Assembly (NCBI GenBank): GCA_964036155.1
Contig: OZ038423.1
Location: forward strand, 68,835,249-68,899,248
Direction: 5' to 3'
DNA from: Diploscapter coronatus
Taxonomy: Eukaryota > Nematoda > Chromadorea > Rhabditida > Rhabditidae
DNA length: 64,000 bases
Shown here: positions 34,370 to 46,527 of the stretch, one piece after another
Layout of the letters: every line of letters begins with the position of its first letter
How positions within the stretch are numbered: the stretch's first letter is position 1
Program-made: the position numbers and the translations under genes
The notes under the pieces: model-generated
What the model was told of the DNA's origin: nothing
Seen by the model: the letters and a program-made list of their open reading frames with translations, nothing else
Database searches by the model: none

Positions 34370-36965
34370 TTAGTCGGTGGTCTTCCGCTCGTGGCCCGTC
34401 TTTTTGAAGGCCTGGAATTTCGTGTCGTATGAATTTTAGCGGATTTTTTAGCTCTCACCAATGTCCTGTCCATATCTACTCTAATGTAGTCGACATCTGA
34501 GGGCGTGGGACTTTTCCCCGATCTCAAGGTTCTTTCGATTTCTTTGGGTTCGAAATAGTCCAGATGTCGTCGCTCCACTAGTCCGGCAGACTGAAATTCC
34601 GCGAACTTTCAACATTTCTTGATAGTCTGAATAACCTTAGGAGGCTGTCTTGGATATGGAACTGGGATGAATTGGTTTTGAGGGACTCGGCTCAAACTGC
34701 TTGTTTTCCTGGAATTTTTCGAACTTGAATTCTAAAGATAGGTGGATTTACTTTGCCGAAGAATTGATGTAGAGCAGATCCTCGTGATCTCCGCGGAACT
34801 TGCTCGGTTTGCTGGATCTATCAACAGGGGGTGGCAGAGCGTCATCGCGGGACACTGCGCGACGACCCGAACCAACAAAGCCAGTCATGAACGGTCTAAA
34901 ATTTACCTTGGTATGAAATACTTCATTTTATCGTGATTCTTGGAAAACGAAGAGGAATCGTCAATGTTTTAAGCGAATCACTGTATTTCATTCCGCAGCA
35001 CATTTTATTCTCTTACTTGGATCTCGAAGGCAATGTGGCCGAAATAGGGATTTCATATTGAATATCAGAAGATGACACAGATGGAGCGTAATTTGGAGGG
35101 GTTGAAACAGAATTTGAAGGAACTCGGGTTCTAAAGTTTCAATTCTGCCGTGAATATTGATTTTGGAAATTACTTGATGGTTTCTCCGCTACTTTCTTGG
35201 TCCGCCCTTTCATCGATGGATTCGCGAACGGTAGATCGCACGATCTGGTCGAGTCCGAACTCACGCCGACCTCGCATTCTGAAAAAACATTAGTGTTTGA
35301 GGATTTATTTATAAAGCTAATTTTTTTTTCATATTTAAGGCTCCCAAGTGGATATGTAAAATTGATGTTCGGTGCCAAGTTTTTGTACAGAAAGGTTAAC
35401 TGGAGTATAAAGGTTTTCGTGAAGAATAAATAAAAGTTCTGATCGAAAAATTCGTCACTCAAAATGAACATTTTTTCGCTGTACAAACTCGGCTTATAGA
35501 CGGCTGTAGGCAAAAATTCTGCGCTGATTTTTTACACCCAACCATTTTATCAGATGTATTATCATTGATCTCTAGACTCGGTCTTTTGAGACATTTTGGG
35601 TTTGAAGAATATTTTCTCCTAAATCAATCTCTAACATGAATGTTTAAGAGCTGTTAAAATTTGAAATTGATTTAAAGTTTCTTAGTTTTCAAACTTCAGA
35701 CCTCGGCGGAATGGGTGGTCCAGAGTGCGAGCTGATGCTGCTCATGTCGTCCTCAGTGGTCTTGTGAGAAGATGAGATTGATGAACAAACAGAAGCTGAC
35801 GAAGAAGGTAAGGGTAGTTCGATTGAATCTAAAACTTTTAAAAGTAAAATTTGGTTTTTAGATCTTTAATTATTTTCAGGCCAAATATAATAGGGTAATC
35901 GAATTATTTCAAGGAAAATCAAACTATTTTCAGGCCATACCAGAATGATTTCTCGACCCACTGTCCCTGGGCTTCAATCTCGCGTTCCGAGCGAATTTCT
36001 TGATATTCGAATAGTTCGGAGCGGATCTCTGTAAGTAGTTTTTAAAGTAAAGATATTCTCGAACTTTCAAAACTTGTTCTAAAACGTATTTTGATACTTT
36101 GGCTTGTCTCAGGAACATGTTCTAGAACATATTTTTACCGGCTGACTGTTTTCCCGTCGATCCTCTGAAGTCACATCACTGGGGGCGTCAATTAATGAAT
36201 CAAAAGAAGGCGAAGAAGACAACGAGTTTCCATTTGCTTGATTCGGAAGACGTAGTCGGGGTCCTTTTATTTCAGAATTAAAATATTAGGGGATCTTCTA
36301 CTCTCATACCATAAGGAGGCCCTCTGTCTCGGTTCTCCTGAGCCATACCACAAACCCGACAAATTGTGTTCACCCAGTCGTTCATTTCCTGAGTTTTTAT
36401 TGGTTTAATTTGTATGCTTTAAAATAGACCTCTTCCGTTTCAGTAACCAAGTACAGTTGAGTGCTTTTGTTGGATTTGATTGGTTTGAAAAATATAGCAA
36501 ATATCCACTTATGCCGGCTAACCGGGCTGGAACATGATAAGGAACGTCTCGATACTGATAAGTACGCTTCAAGCTTAAATTTTGACCTTAGAGAAATTTT
36601 TCGAAAATATGTTCACCTGAGATACCATTTCGAGATCCCAGGATTCAACCAATCGAGTTTTCTCCTCGTTCCGATATTCGTCCAAAATATGCTTTTCACG
36701 ATCGAAATCGTGGTTTCTCAGGACGAAATAACGGCGAGTCCATTTTGACTAAATTTGTAACTCTTGAATTTAAAAGGGATTTTAGTCATCGTGTGTAAAT
36801 TGCTGAATTTTAATTTTTCCAAGTCCCCCACCGCATAAATTAATGAAGGCAAAGTTGAGATTAAAGCTAGAAATTTTTTACCTTGAAAGGTGGAAATGGC
36901 AAAAAATTATCGCGATTTTTCAGCAACCAGCCTTCTTTTATGACTCTTCTCGAGATACTCAGCAT
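34370..36965 (-). CDS. soc-1: GAB/DOS-family docking adaptor (SOC-1-like)
   Basis: Thirteen exons (36965-36882, 36748-36617, 36573-36430, 36388-36310, 36263-36139, 36028-35941, 35828-35702, 35278-35174, 35130-35017, 34895-34752, 34708-34636, 34590-34459, 34411-34370) give 462 residues in phase. Residues ~8-135 form a PH domain: VIKEGWLLKN, KWTRRYFVL, then QLYLVTETEEEMNDWVNTIC. The middle is Ser/Pro-rich with Tyr sites (PNYAP, IQYEIP) and a Grb2-SH3-type site DALPPPVDRSSKP. The tail holds DYIRVDMDRTLAFKKT around residue 440, matching the SHP2-binding tyrosine at the end of Gab1. GAB proteins are phosphorylated below receptor tyrosine kinases and dock SHP2 and Grb2. In C. elegans, SOC-1 works in FGF-receptor (EGL-15) signalling. 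A TTCAG acceptor lies 11 bases before the ATG. Confidence 0.9.
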
Positions 36966-37926
36966 AATAAAAATGCCTGAATTCATAAATCTGAGATCAA
37001 ATTTGAAACTCTGAGATCGGATTTGCTTAGATCAAAGATAAATAAAACGGATAAATTCGATGATAAATTGATGAACCGCGAGACACTTGTATTGATAAGG
37101 CCGAATTCGAAGGGAAATATACCGAAATTGGCTAGAGAGCGACACAATTCGATTGATTTGAAGAGGGAACAGAATCAGAAAACGGAGAAACAGTATGGGA
37201 AAATCATAAGAAAACAATGAGAGAAAAAAATAGCACGGGAAAATAATAGAGTTAGAGAATTGACAATGATTAGTAGAATTAGACAGAGCGCTAGCGCGCA
37301 CAGTCATGGCCCTAAATGGCATAGAGAAGGAGAAGGAGTACTGTGATTTGAGAGAGTTAAAGAACGGGAAATAGTACTATATTAGGAGAGAGCGAAAAGA
37401 TAGCATATATTGATTTATCAGTGCCTTTCTCAAAGCGGAGAAAATGATATTCTCCGATTTTTGACACTCTAGATCCTCTTTGTTTTTCCGTACTATTTCC
37501 CTTTTCTCTAGCTTCTCCTAGCATCTTGTTTTGCAATCGTATTTCGCTGAAATGCCACCATATGGTTTAGTTGGGTGGAAAACAAATTTATTTGAAATTC
37601 AGTTTTCTCGCGAAAAAAATCGACTCAAATGATTTATTGACAAGAACAAATTCGTGTTGTTAATTTATCACTAGAAACATGAGAGTTATTAGCTATGATG
37701 TTCATTGTTGTTTTGCGTTTGATGAGAATGAAATTACCTCGGGAAGTTATAATAAAGTTTAGAGAACCTCACAGTTTTCAAGAAGAATTAAACTTGAGCA
37801 AAACCGGAAGAAAATAACATAGACCCGTATCAAAATTTGCTATAATGGAAATTCGCAACAAGAAAAGAATTGTTTTGTTTTCAGACCGGAAGTGAATTGA
37901 AAAAATCATTAAAGATCAAAATTTCT
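36966..37926. other. Spacer between SOC-1-like and channel genes
   Basis: No gene. The purine-rich tract 37140-37410 carries several copies of the GGGAAATAGTACT / AATAGCACGGG motif, and 37480-37505 carries one in reverse complement. They frame about 350 bases as a loose inverted arrangement. Confidence 0.5.
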
Positions 37927-40871
37927 TTACATAGGCATTATGATAGCCTTACTCTTCTCCCAGTAATTTAACGTTAAATAGTAGGCCCAGTAGAAAAAAT
38001 TCAGTATGCAGAAACTTGCAGGGAAGAGTTTCCTGAAAATTAACTCAATATAATCTCTGATTAAGATGATAAAATGAATGATGAAATTGGAATAATAGTA
38101 CCATAAAAAGCAGCTAAAGTCAAATTTCTGACTATTTAATTTATTTGCTATTATATTGGCCTATAATAATGTCAGCATTATAGCTTCACAAGATTAAAAC
38201 TGTCAATCTCTAGCAATGTAATTATTATTACCTTTATAATATTGACCTTAGAAATGAAACTACCTGCACAATTTATCCACTGCCAGAGCATTCCATTTAT
38301 CGTTACTCTCTTCCTCCTCGGTAAACAGTCCAACAGTCGCTAAGGCATGCAGCGATTCAAATATTTGGCCTATTTTCGAACTCGACGTTTTCCGGGGCTG
38401 TATGCCATTAGATTGAATCTCCTGAAATAACGACAATATATTTAAACCACACCTATTCTTTGTGGAGCATAATTTTTACCTTTAATATATTTTTAAAAAG
38501 TTGAAAATTTAGAACTATAATTTCCTTACCATGAAAGTATCTTCGTTAGCTGAAGCCCTATGGTCAAAGCCTTCCGTAGTCGAACTGTTATTCGTATATG
38601 TAGCACCATAGTAATTAGATACTACAGACCGCTTCTTTTCGCGTTTCCTTAATCAACTAAGGTAATTAACTGATTTAATTACGCAATAAATATTACATTT
38701 GCAGCCTCTCAAGTTTCTCGCGTTTCCTCTCAGCAGCTTTGACTTTACGTCTCTGGTTATTTTCCGACTCCAAATAGCAGATTAAAGCGATCTCCATCAT
38801 TGTCATGAATATGAATCTGCAATAGTTCAATTATAAATTAGGGTAATTAAGTCAAGTCAACTAGGCTATTAAACAAAGATGATTACCCCGTAGTCATGAC
38901 CATATAGACGTCAATTGATTTGACATAGCCAACCTTCGGAAGGTTCTTCGCGACGTTTCCGTACTTAATTGGGGATAGTTGGGTAATTATAGTGGAAAAA
39001 AATGTTACTTGGAAAGTTAAAGCCATTAATGAAGAAACTCCCAAGGTAATCCGGGCCGGTAGAGCTTTCAGGTCTATCCAGAATGAAACGAAGGATAGGA
39101 GAACGGAAGCGTAAGTGGGAATGTACCTAAAGTGTAACTTTAATTAGAATTAAGTAAGGAAAGAAATCAACTTACATTTGTAAAATGTAAAATCCGAACT
39201 CTCGAGAAAAGGTAATTTCGACGCGAAGCTGAAATTCCTTATTACATTACAAATTTAAACGATTAAATTCAGATCTAGGGAGAACGATCGTCAGAATTCT
39301 CTTGCGACCTATGCCACAGGGTATTTTTATTTTAAAAAATTTCTCTCCCCACCCTCTAATTAGTCGAATTTCTCACCAATGCACCCTGGTGTCGTAACTC
39401 TAATTTCGCTTATGTTACCTATCTACCTATCCCTTATAGTTTACTTTCGTCTGACGAAGGTGCTGCTTAGGTCTGATTAAACTTCAAATTTTAGAGTCGA
39501 ACTTCATACGTACCTGATCCCAAATGCCAGCAGCATAATCAAAGTTCTCTTTAGTCCAGGAGAACCCATAAATGTCAAAGTCCGCTAATTTCGACTTGGT
39601 AATTTGGCCGACCTGAAGAAACCTAGGTTTCGTGAAGAAGTGTTCTTTTGATTTACCGGATTCCACTGCCTCCAGTTCAAGGAGACCTTCGCGGAATTAT
39701 AAGCGTAGCTTTCGATCGTCAAAAGGCACGTCTAAAATGTATGTTTCAAAAAACCAAGTATATCTTGAAATTTTAATAAGACATTGGATTTTTATTTGTA
39801 AATATATTATATAATTTAGAAATATGTATGTTTCATGATAATTCAAATATATTTAAGCATTTTTAACAGTACTGATTCCAATTAGAAATTGTGATGTAAT
39901 ATCAAGGCAAATCTTAAGTTCTTCATCGACTATTATTAAAAAACAGATAGAATTAAATCGTTGAAACCTACAACAACGTCCATTGGAAAGAGCGTCAGAT
40001 CAACGACGCAAGGACTCTGCACGTTCAGTCGATAATTCACCCAGATAGTGCCATTGGGATAAATCCTAAAAATTGTTTTCAGACTACCCTTCGAAAAAAT
40101 CTTACATTAGGAATATATTAGGAGAAGGTGACGAGTGGATTTCGGTTTTTCTCGAATCGACTAAAATGTTTCTATCTTTCAAAGAAACCGGATTCAACTT
40201 ACCAAAGCACACATTAGGCGACCATAATTTTTCTACGACCTAAGTTTTTTTTCTTTTTTCTAGAAAAAATACTCATTTACATACCGAATGACTCAAAGTG
40301 AGATTTTGAAGACATGGCGCGAAATGCTCGAATCTCAAGCGAGGGTCGTGCCATATTTGACTCAAATTTAAAAATAAAAAGAGCCGATATCTTAAATTTA
40401 CCTTAAAAGTAGGTCTAAGGTAAAACTAGCGGAAATTTCGGAAATACCGACGATATGTTGAATGATCAGCTCGATATTTACTATGGTTGCGGAATGCTGA
40501 AATTGGTATTTTTTGAGGAGAGACTTTTTTTAAAGAGTCGAAAGTTTTTTTTACCTTTGAAGGCAGCGTATTCTTTTCGTAATTTTCATCGAATAGCTTT
40601 TTTAGAACGGCTTGATCAACATCGAAATAATTTGTCGAGTTGGAACTGAAAGAAAATGTTTCGAAATTTTATGTCAATATCTCTGATATTCAAATTTTAT
40701 TATTCATATGCTTAGTTGATTTGTATATTAAAAATAAAATAAGCTTAAAAAATGTTCAAACAAAATTTAAACTTACTCGCAAATTTGTGCGGGACTTTGC
40801 AAGGGATGATTTAACGTCGCCTGACCAAGGCCCCATAACAAAGTGAACAAATTCAGCCGGTCCAATCTCAT
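37927..40871 (-). CDS. Cys-loop ligand-gated anion channel subunit
   Basis: Sixteen exons (40871-40777, 40645-40555, 40496-40402, 40360-40285, 40239-40203, 40160-40106, 40065-39972, 39731-39657, 39612-39514, 39228-39176, 39126-39009, 38963-38887, 38816-38697, 38647-38530, 38421-38264, 38032-37927) encode 488 residues. A signal peptide starts [18 protein letters not shown]. The extracellular domain has [19 protein letters not shown] and the Cys-loop with 13 residues between C169 and C183 (LTLFPMDVV). M1-M2 follow, with PAR at 280-282 before the pore helix, the mark of anion-selective GABA/glycine/glutamate-gated members. M3 is [20 protein letters not shown], then a long basic cytoplasmic loop ([15 protein letters not shown]), and M4 lies near the end. 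It belongs to the nematode lgc-type family. The agonist cannot be predicted. Intron 39229-39513 carries a MITE. Confidence 0.93.
39270..39475. mobile_element. hAT-like MITE, copy 1
   Basis: A 206-bp element with imperfect terminal inverted repeats of ~26 bp (CAGATCTAGGGAGAACGATC at the left, with TCGTCTGACGAAGGTGCTGC then TTAGGTCTG at the right). The flanks ATTAAATT and ATTAAACT are an 8-bp target duplication with one mismatch. It has no coding capacity. It lies in an intron of the channel gene and shares termini with the copy at 45144. Confidence 0.85.
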
Positions 40872-42428
40872 GGTCACATTGTTCGAGGATATATTCATAT
40901 CAGCATACTCTGAAATATTCGAGTTGGTGCATAATATATAAATTATATGGATTTGCATTTTAGAATATATACTCGAAGATGTATTCAAATATCAACATAC
41001 TCTGGAATATTTTAAAATATGATGTTCATTTATATTACGGAATCGATTAACACAAATAATACAAGTGAAGGAAGTTAATAAGCATTCGGAATGCTTCTTG
41101 AATATATGTATTTTATGGATCTAGATATGTTACGTCGAGGAAATGCTCAATTATGGATGAAAGGAAGAGAATATAGAGGGTGTCCTGCAAGCAAATGATA
41201 AATAGCTATTACCTATATATGTGCAGGTAGAAACAATGACTATATTATTTAATAGGTCCATTTAAGAAATAATATAAAATCGAAATATCCGAGAGAGAAT
41301 TTTTATATATCACATAAATTTCATTAAAAAACTATTCGCTATACTAAATGTGTCTAAAAGAGCAATCTTCATATGTTATAAGGATAAATCCGTTTAAGGT
41401 ATTTACAATAGTATTATAGTCGATATATTCAACAAGCAGTTCTAACGTCTTAAAAAGTTCGTTCAAGTTCTTTGGAAGTGCACGTGAAACCAACCCAGTT
41501 TCGGTTAAAGTCCGAAAACTCGCGAGGTAAGCCGGAGTTATCAGTTTTCGTGACCAGAAAAATGCTTACCTCATTTTTTTCCTCTTTCGGACCAAAAATT
41601 CGACGATAATGTTCGGCGAATCGCTTATATTTCCTTATAAACTCGTTTTCGTGCGGCCACTCTTGAAATTATTAGATGAGAAAAGCCCTAGATTCTCTGG
41701 GACACTTTTAAAACACTTTACCCCCAGAAGAGCCCCATTTTAAGACCCCAAAAATAATGGAAAGACGACAAAATCTTTTACATGAAATTCCAAAAATTTA
41801 TTATTTTTGCAAAGGAAAGAAAAAATACCTACGCCGAAATCGAATTCTTCAAGGTAAAAGAGCGGAAAATAGGTTCATGAAAATTCGAGTAAGGAAGCAA
41901 TCTTTGAAACATTATAGAGCAATTTAAAATTTAGGTAAGAGGCGGCGATCTAAAGAAAAACTAAAAATGATGCCAATCGAAATTTCTCGCGAGTTGCAAA
42001 AGTTTTTTGAGGCGCAAAAATCCGCCGTGGAAGAAAAGTAAGAGTCAAACGGAGACTTACCTAAAATGACATGCAAATTGGGTAAGTCGGAATATATAAA
42101 ATTCGAAAATCGGCAAAATCACGAACCACAATTTTTTAGGAAAATAGCAACATCCAGAAATTTGAAAATTTATTGGTAAATAATGAAATTATTAAAATAT
42201 TAGCACCAGTATGAAAATGCCAAACATTTGTAGGTCATTAGGCTATTGGAACGAAAATTCCGGAAAACCGCTTTTAGATTAGTTTCTAAATTTCGATAGA
42301 ACAAAGCTCAAAATAACTGATTGAAATGCCGTATAATTTGATTCAAATTAACGGTGAGTTGGAGAAGTTCATTTATGGCTAAATTTTCTGGATCGAGACT
42401 TTGAGAATGCGAGTTTAAAGAGTAATAA
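40872..42428. other. Spacer upstream of the channel gene
   Basis: AT-rich with no recognised exon. The last few hundred bases before the channel start are likely its promoter. I see no clear motif. Confidence 0.45.
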
Positions 42429-42590
42429 CTAATGACATTTGGAGAGTATGTATGCTTTGTTTTCAAAAGTTGCATATACGATTAAGAATGTCGCACTTGT
42501 CAAAATCAGGATTATAACAAAACATAAACATATAACTCCTATACGTTCGGGGTCCGACTTGAAATTTTTTTTCTTCCCTCCTCTGCTCAT
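42429..42590 (-). CDS. Uncertain 53-residue membrane micropeptide
   Basis: From an ATG in good context (TAAACATGA), 53 codons encode a basic head MSRGGKKKNFKSDPERIG, one strong hydrophobic helix (CFVIILILTSATFLIVYATF) and a short tail ending KCH. The positive-inside layout and clean frame make a real single-pass peptide plausible. No splice partner and no known family. Confidence 0.35.
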   Translation of the reverse strand: MSRGGKKKNFKSDPERIGVICLCFVIILILTSATFLIVYATFENKAYILSKCH

Positions 42591-42795
42591 GTTTAAGGGT
42601 AGAGAAGAAGAAATGTTTCTGATATAATCCATATTATATTTGAATAAAGAAACCACACTTCTGGATTCGAAGTCGGAAATTCATAAATAATTAGCCGCTT
42701 TTTCATTGTGCGAAATCATATATGAACTTTAGAAAATTGAATTTGATATTAGGAAAATTGGATTCTTGGTTCTGTAATGCAAATAGTGCGAGAAG

Positions 42796-42887
42796 GGCTC
42801 CTAGAAAAAGACACCGGCTTTTCTAAGAAATAGTATGAGGAGGCAAGGGAAGAAAAGAAAAAAAACCGGTGTCTTTTCTATGAGCCT
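42796..42887. repeat. Hairpin element downstream of G-alpha gene
   Basis: Arms at 42796-42822 (GGCTCCTAGAAAAAGACACC...) and 42862-42887 pair over about 25 of 27 positions, with a ~40-base purine-rich loop containing AAATAGTATGAGG. A small MITE-like or hairpin repeat. Confidence 0.85.
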
Positions 42888-42959
42888 GCGGGAAGAAATA
42901 CCAAAGATAACTATGCACCATTGTTGCAATTTTTTTGAAACCTAGGCTCTGCCCAAATT

Positions 42960-45900
42960 TTAGACCATCCCAGTGTCCTTGAGGTTTTCTTGAATTATGG
43001 CGTCGAGCACGCAGCTGATTACGACCTCGATTTGCCGGGTGTCGGTGGCCTGAATTTAAAGTTTATTTTCCGCCATAAAATTTCTGAAAACTGAAATTTC
43101 TACCCCAGATTGTTGAGGATAGGTGATTTTACCTGAGTTATGTGAAAATAAGGCCGCTTCTGCCGTCCGACGGTGGCTCGGTCGAAGCGCCTGCGAAAGT
43201 ACCGGATCCCGTCTTCAAAGGTGTTTTCTCCTAAGATAAAATTTGTATTACTGTAAAAAGGAAGCCTACCTTCATAGTCTTTGAAGTAATTTTTGATCGG
43301 AACTTTGCCAACTTTCGCTTCGAGCAAGTCCTTCTTATTCAAGAACAGAATGATTGAGGTGTCGATGAAATAGTTAGAGGCAGCAATGCTTCGGTACAGC
43401 TCAATAGCTTCGTAGAGTCGGTTCTGAAATTAAAAAATAAGATAAAAAGGTCGAGTACATTCAGGGTAACTTCAAGAGCAAGAGAATACTTTTGTTCCGA
43501 TTAGAGTGTTAGTGAAGAAAGTTTGAGGTAGCTCATAACTTACCGTCGTAGCATCTTCCTTCAGAACTTGATCATATTCACTGACAGCAACTATGAAAAT
43601 GATCGCATCAACGTTATCGAACACAAACAACCATTTCCGACGCTCAGAACGCTGACCGCCGACGTCGTAGACTCTGAAAAATCAATAACAATAATAATAA
43701 TAATAATAATTTTTTTAATTAATAAAATGACAAATAAAAACGCGCTAAATTCAAACGCGTAGATGCAAAGTGATTGCTAGAAATTGGAGCGAGTTTTACT
43801 TACTTTACATAAATTTAGATTTTTTTTATTTAACTCACTCAAAATCAATATTTTTCGCGGTAAACTTCATTTTGACGACTCCAGTAGTGGGTACCCTCGT
43901 GTGTAGAATATCCTGATACGTAGGCTTATAGCCAGGCTCAGCTATTCGGTCCAAATTTTCGAGAAAACTGAAATTCTCGATTCTGTTTTGCTTGTTTGTT
44001 TGTTTTTAATGTTAACTTACTAAATTATGCTTTCCGATAGGTGAAATTCACTTCGGCAGCTAACAGCTAATTGAATTTGCTTGTCTTTCCACAAAATCAG
44101 AATCGCGTTTTTAACTTTTATAGGAATTTCTTCTAAAGCATAATTCATCTTCGTAGCAGCGTATCTTTCGAATATTTCTCGGGCCTAAAGTTAGTAAGCC
44201 ATAAAAATAGTTGAACTCAAACATTAATATTGTGTTGATCGCACCTAATTCTTCTTAAATTTTTAGCTTTATTCAAACTTGACATAAATTTTTAAAAATA
44301 AACCAATTCCATGACATGACTAACGAAGTTTGCATCAGAGTTTAAATCCGCTTAGGCAATAATTACGTGCGAATTGGTATAAAAAGTTGCACCACAGATC
44401 AAATATTAATTAGATTTTGCAAATTTTAAGGTACCTCTGAAACTTCATTTCCGATTAGAGGATATTTGTGCTTGTCGATGTATTCTAAAATCGAGGCCAC
44501 TCCGGAAAAGAGGTTTTGAAACACTACATATTTCCTTTCCTCGATTTCCAAATCGGAAAACCCGGACTGGTGAAGAATTCTGAATAAAAATTCTTATGTT
44601 TCAAAGTTTAGCTTATATTTCATTTGAATTTTATAGCCATTGGTCCAGAGAAACGTTTCTTTGACTAACTATTTTTAAATAGGAAAAACCTACTTTATAC
44701 TTTATGAAATATTGTGGACCATGGTTTTCTTAATAAATTTAAAGATTTCGCTTATCTTCATGTTATATTTGTGTAAATAATAGAGTGGCTTTAAGCAATC
44801 ATAATATAACATAAATTTTATCGAAAAATCCTAATGGAGCAATATTGTGAATCATCATATTTTTACTTATTTTCCCCTTTTAGATATAAATTTTGCAAGT
44901 ATTTGAGTAGTTTTGCATGTGTTTTGGTAGAATAGTCAATTTTAGTTAATGTACTTCACAGATTAAAACTTAACCTTTCAATAATTAATTTAATTATCCA
45001 ATCTATATTAAACGTAGGCAGTTCAAAGTGATTCACGAAAGCAAATGTGCAATATCATTTAAATCAAGTTACGAATAAATGGTTTCAACAAGGAAATTAA
45101 ACCTTATAAATGTCTAAGAAAGCTCATTTTTGTTATTCATTTTCAGACCTAGGGAGGACGATCGTCAGAAACCCCTTGTGACCTACCCCCTATATATTTT
45201 CTTAGGAATTTTGTGTCTCTAATCAATCAATAACGTAAACGTTCAAGTTTGCAACCTACCTCGCCATACAAAAACTTCCCCCTGCGATCTACTTCTCCAT
45301 AGATTTTGTTATCTGACGAAAGTGCTTCCTAGGTCTGTTCGTTTTTAACTAAGTCTTCAAATTTATTTTACGCAGGTGATTTTCAAGTTGCGGCTGTGCT
45401 AAATAAATCGCCCAGTAATGACTGATTTTAAGGAATATCGGTTTTTATATAATCCAGACAAGTTCTTAATTTCGACCTTCAAAAATAACAGAAAAGTTTA
45501 GTCTCTGATTTTCGGAAATATAAAATTTGATATGATTATGGTCTTCATAGGCTTTTCTTATCATAAGCGAACATTAACACTATGAAATTAGTGTTTGCGA
45601 AATTTCGTTTGGTAACTTTGCATTTTTAAACTTGGATTTCTCTCTCACCCATGACATTATAAAGAAAGCTTACTTGATTTGCTTTAAAGTAGTGGATTTT
45701 CCTGATTCCCCAGGTCCAAGAAGTAGAAGTTTCTGAGGTGGCATGACTTTGGACTGTTTTTCAATTTCTCGGTCGATCATTCTGAAATTTATTATTGCAA
45801 ATTTAAAATCCTTTATAAATGAAATTTAATATAACTTTATATTTAGCATATACGATGAGTCTAAAATGTTTTCTTTGGTTTATATTATTTTAATTTTGCT

Positions 45901-46527
45901 TCGTATGACCATATTTAGCTCCATGCTGAATGGAAACACGATAATTTGATATTAAAATTGCGTATATTATAAATTCTAGGCTATGAGAAAGCTAAATGAA
46001 TTGAGTAGTTAGTATAATAGTTTACGCTTTATCTTATTCCCAGAAAGCGCGATTTAATTGTGTAAATATCAGTAAAAGCAGTTTTTGAGATCAGCACTTC
46101 GAATTTCGCAAAATCGTGATTTTTCGAGATTAAACTATTCTGAGAAAGCTCTTTAGAGCGAGATTTGAAGAAGCTGATAATTCAGGCATAAAATATCATC
46201 ACGATGCATTAAATGTATGAATATTTATATTAGAATGGAAGTGATCTAGATGTTCAAAATATTGAAAATAAAATGCTAAGAATTTAAGTTAATACTGGTG
46301 ATGAATTAATGGAAGTGTTTAATTATGGAAATAGGCACTTGAAATAACAGAAATATACTTTTAAATTTTGATAATAAATATTAAATATATTGATAATATT
46401 GCTTTCAATTGATGGTGATGCATATATTTAAACACATATTTATGTAAAATTTGTCCTACTTTGAATTTTTGTACTGATTTTTATCGGACATAGCTATAGC
46501 GTCCAGATCAGATTGACAAAGTCCCAT
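42960..46527 (-). CDS. Heterotrimeric G-protein alpha subunit (divergent)
   Basis: Nine exons (46527-46460, 45781-45674, 44579-44435, 44184-44021, 43967-43839, 43673-43544, 43423-43270, 43230-43133, 43049-42960) encode 361 residues, normal for G-alpha. MGLCQS at the start offers Gly2 for myristoylation and Cys4 for palmitoylation. The P-loop is GPGESGKST (residues 45-53), with Pro where Ala is usual. Switch I is RVPTTG (186-191). Switch II is [12 protein letters not shown] (208-219). The guanine motif is NKKD (277-280) and the G5 motif TQATDT (331-336), usually TCATDT. The helical domain lies between residues 60 and 175. It couples a serpentine receptor to an effector at the plasma membrane. 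It is probably one of the nematode-specific, often sensory, gpa genes. The two first introns are long (678 and 1094 nt), and the second holds a MITE. Confidence 0.95.
43683..43712 (+). repeat. AAT/ATA microsatellite
   Basis: About eight ATA units in the G-alpha intron upstream of the exon encoding switch II. Confidence 0.85.
45144..45337. mobile_element. hAT-like MITE, copy 2
   Basis: A 194-bp element with termini CAGACCTAGGGAGGACGATC and ATCTGACGAAAGTGCTTCCT then AGGTCTG, forming ~26-bp imperfect inverted repeats. The flanks TTCATTTT and TTCGTTTT make an 8-bp target duplication with one mismatch, the size made by hAT transposases. It has no ORF. It lies in intron 2 of the G-alpha gene. Internal sequence is diverged from copy 1, but the order is the same. 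Confidence 0.88.

Noticed and set aside
35174..35278. Alternative frame of a SOC-1-like exon (DLPFANPSMKGRTKK)
   Set aside because: It looks protein-like, but flanking exon phases require the frame reading MRGRREFGLDQIV.
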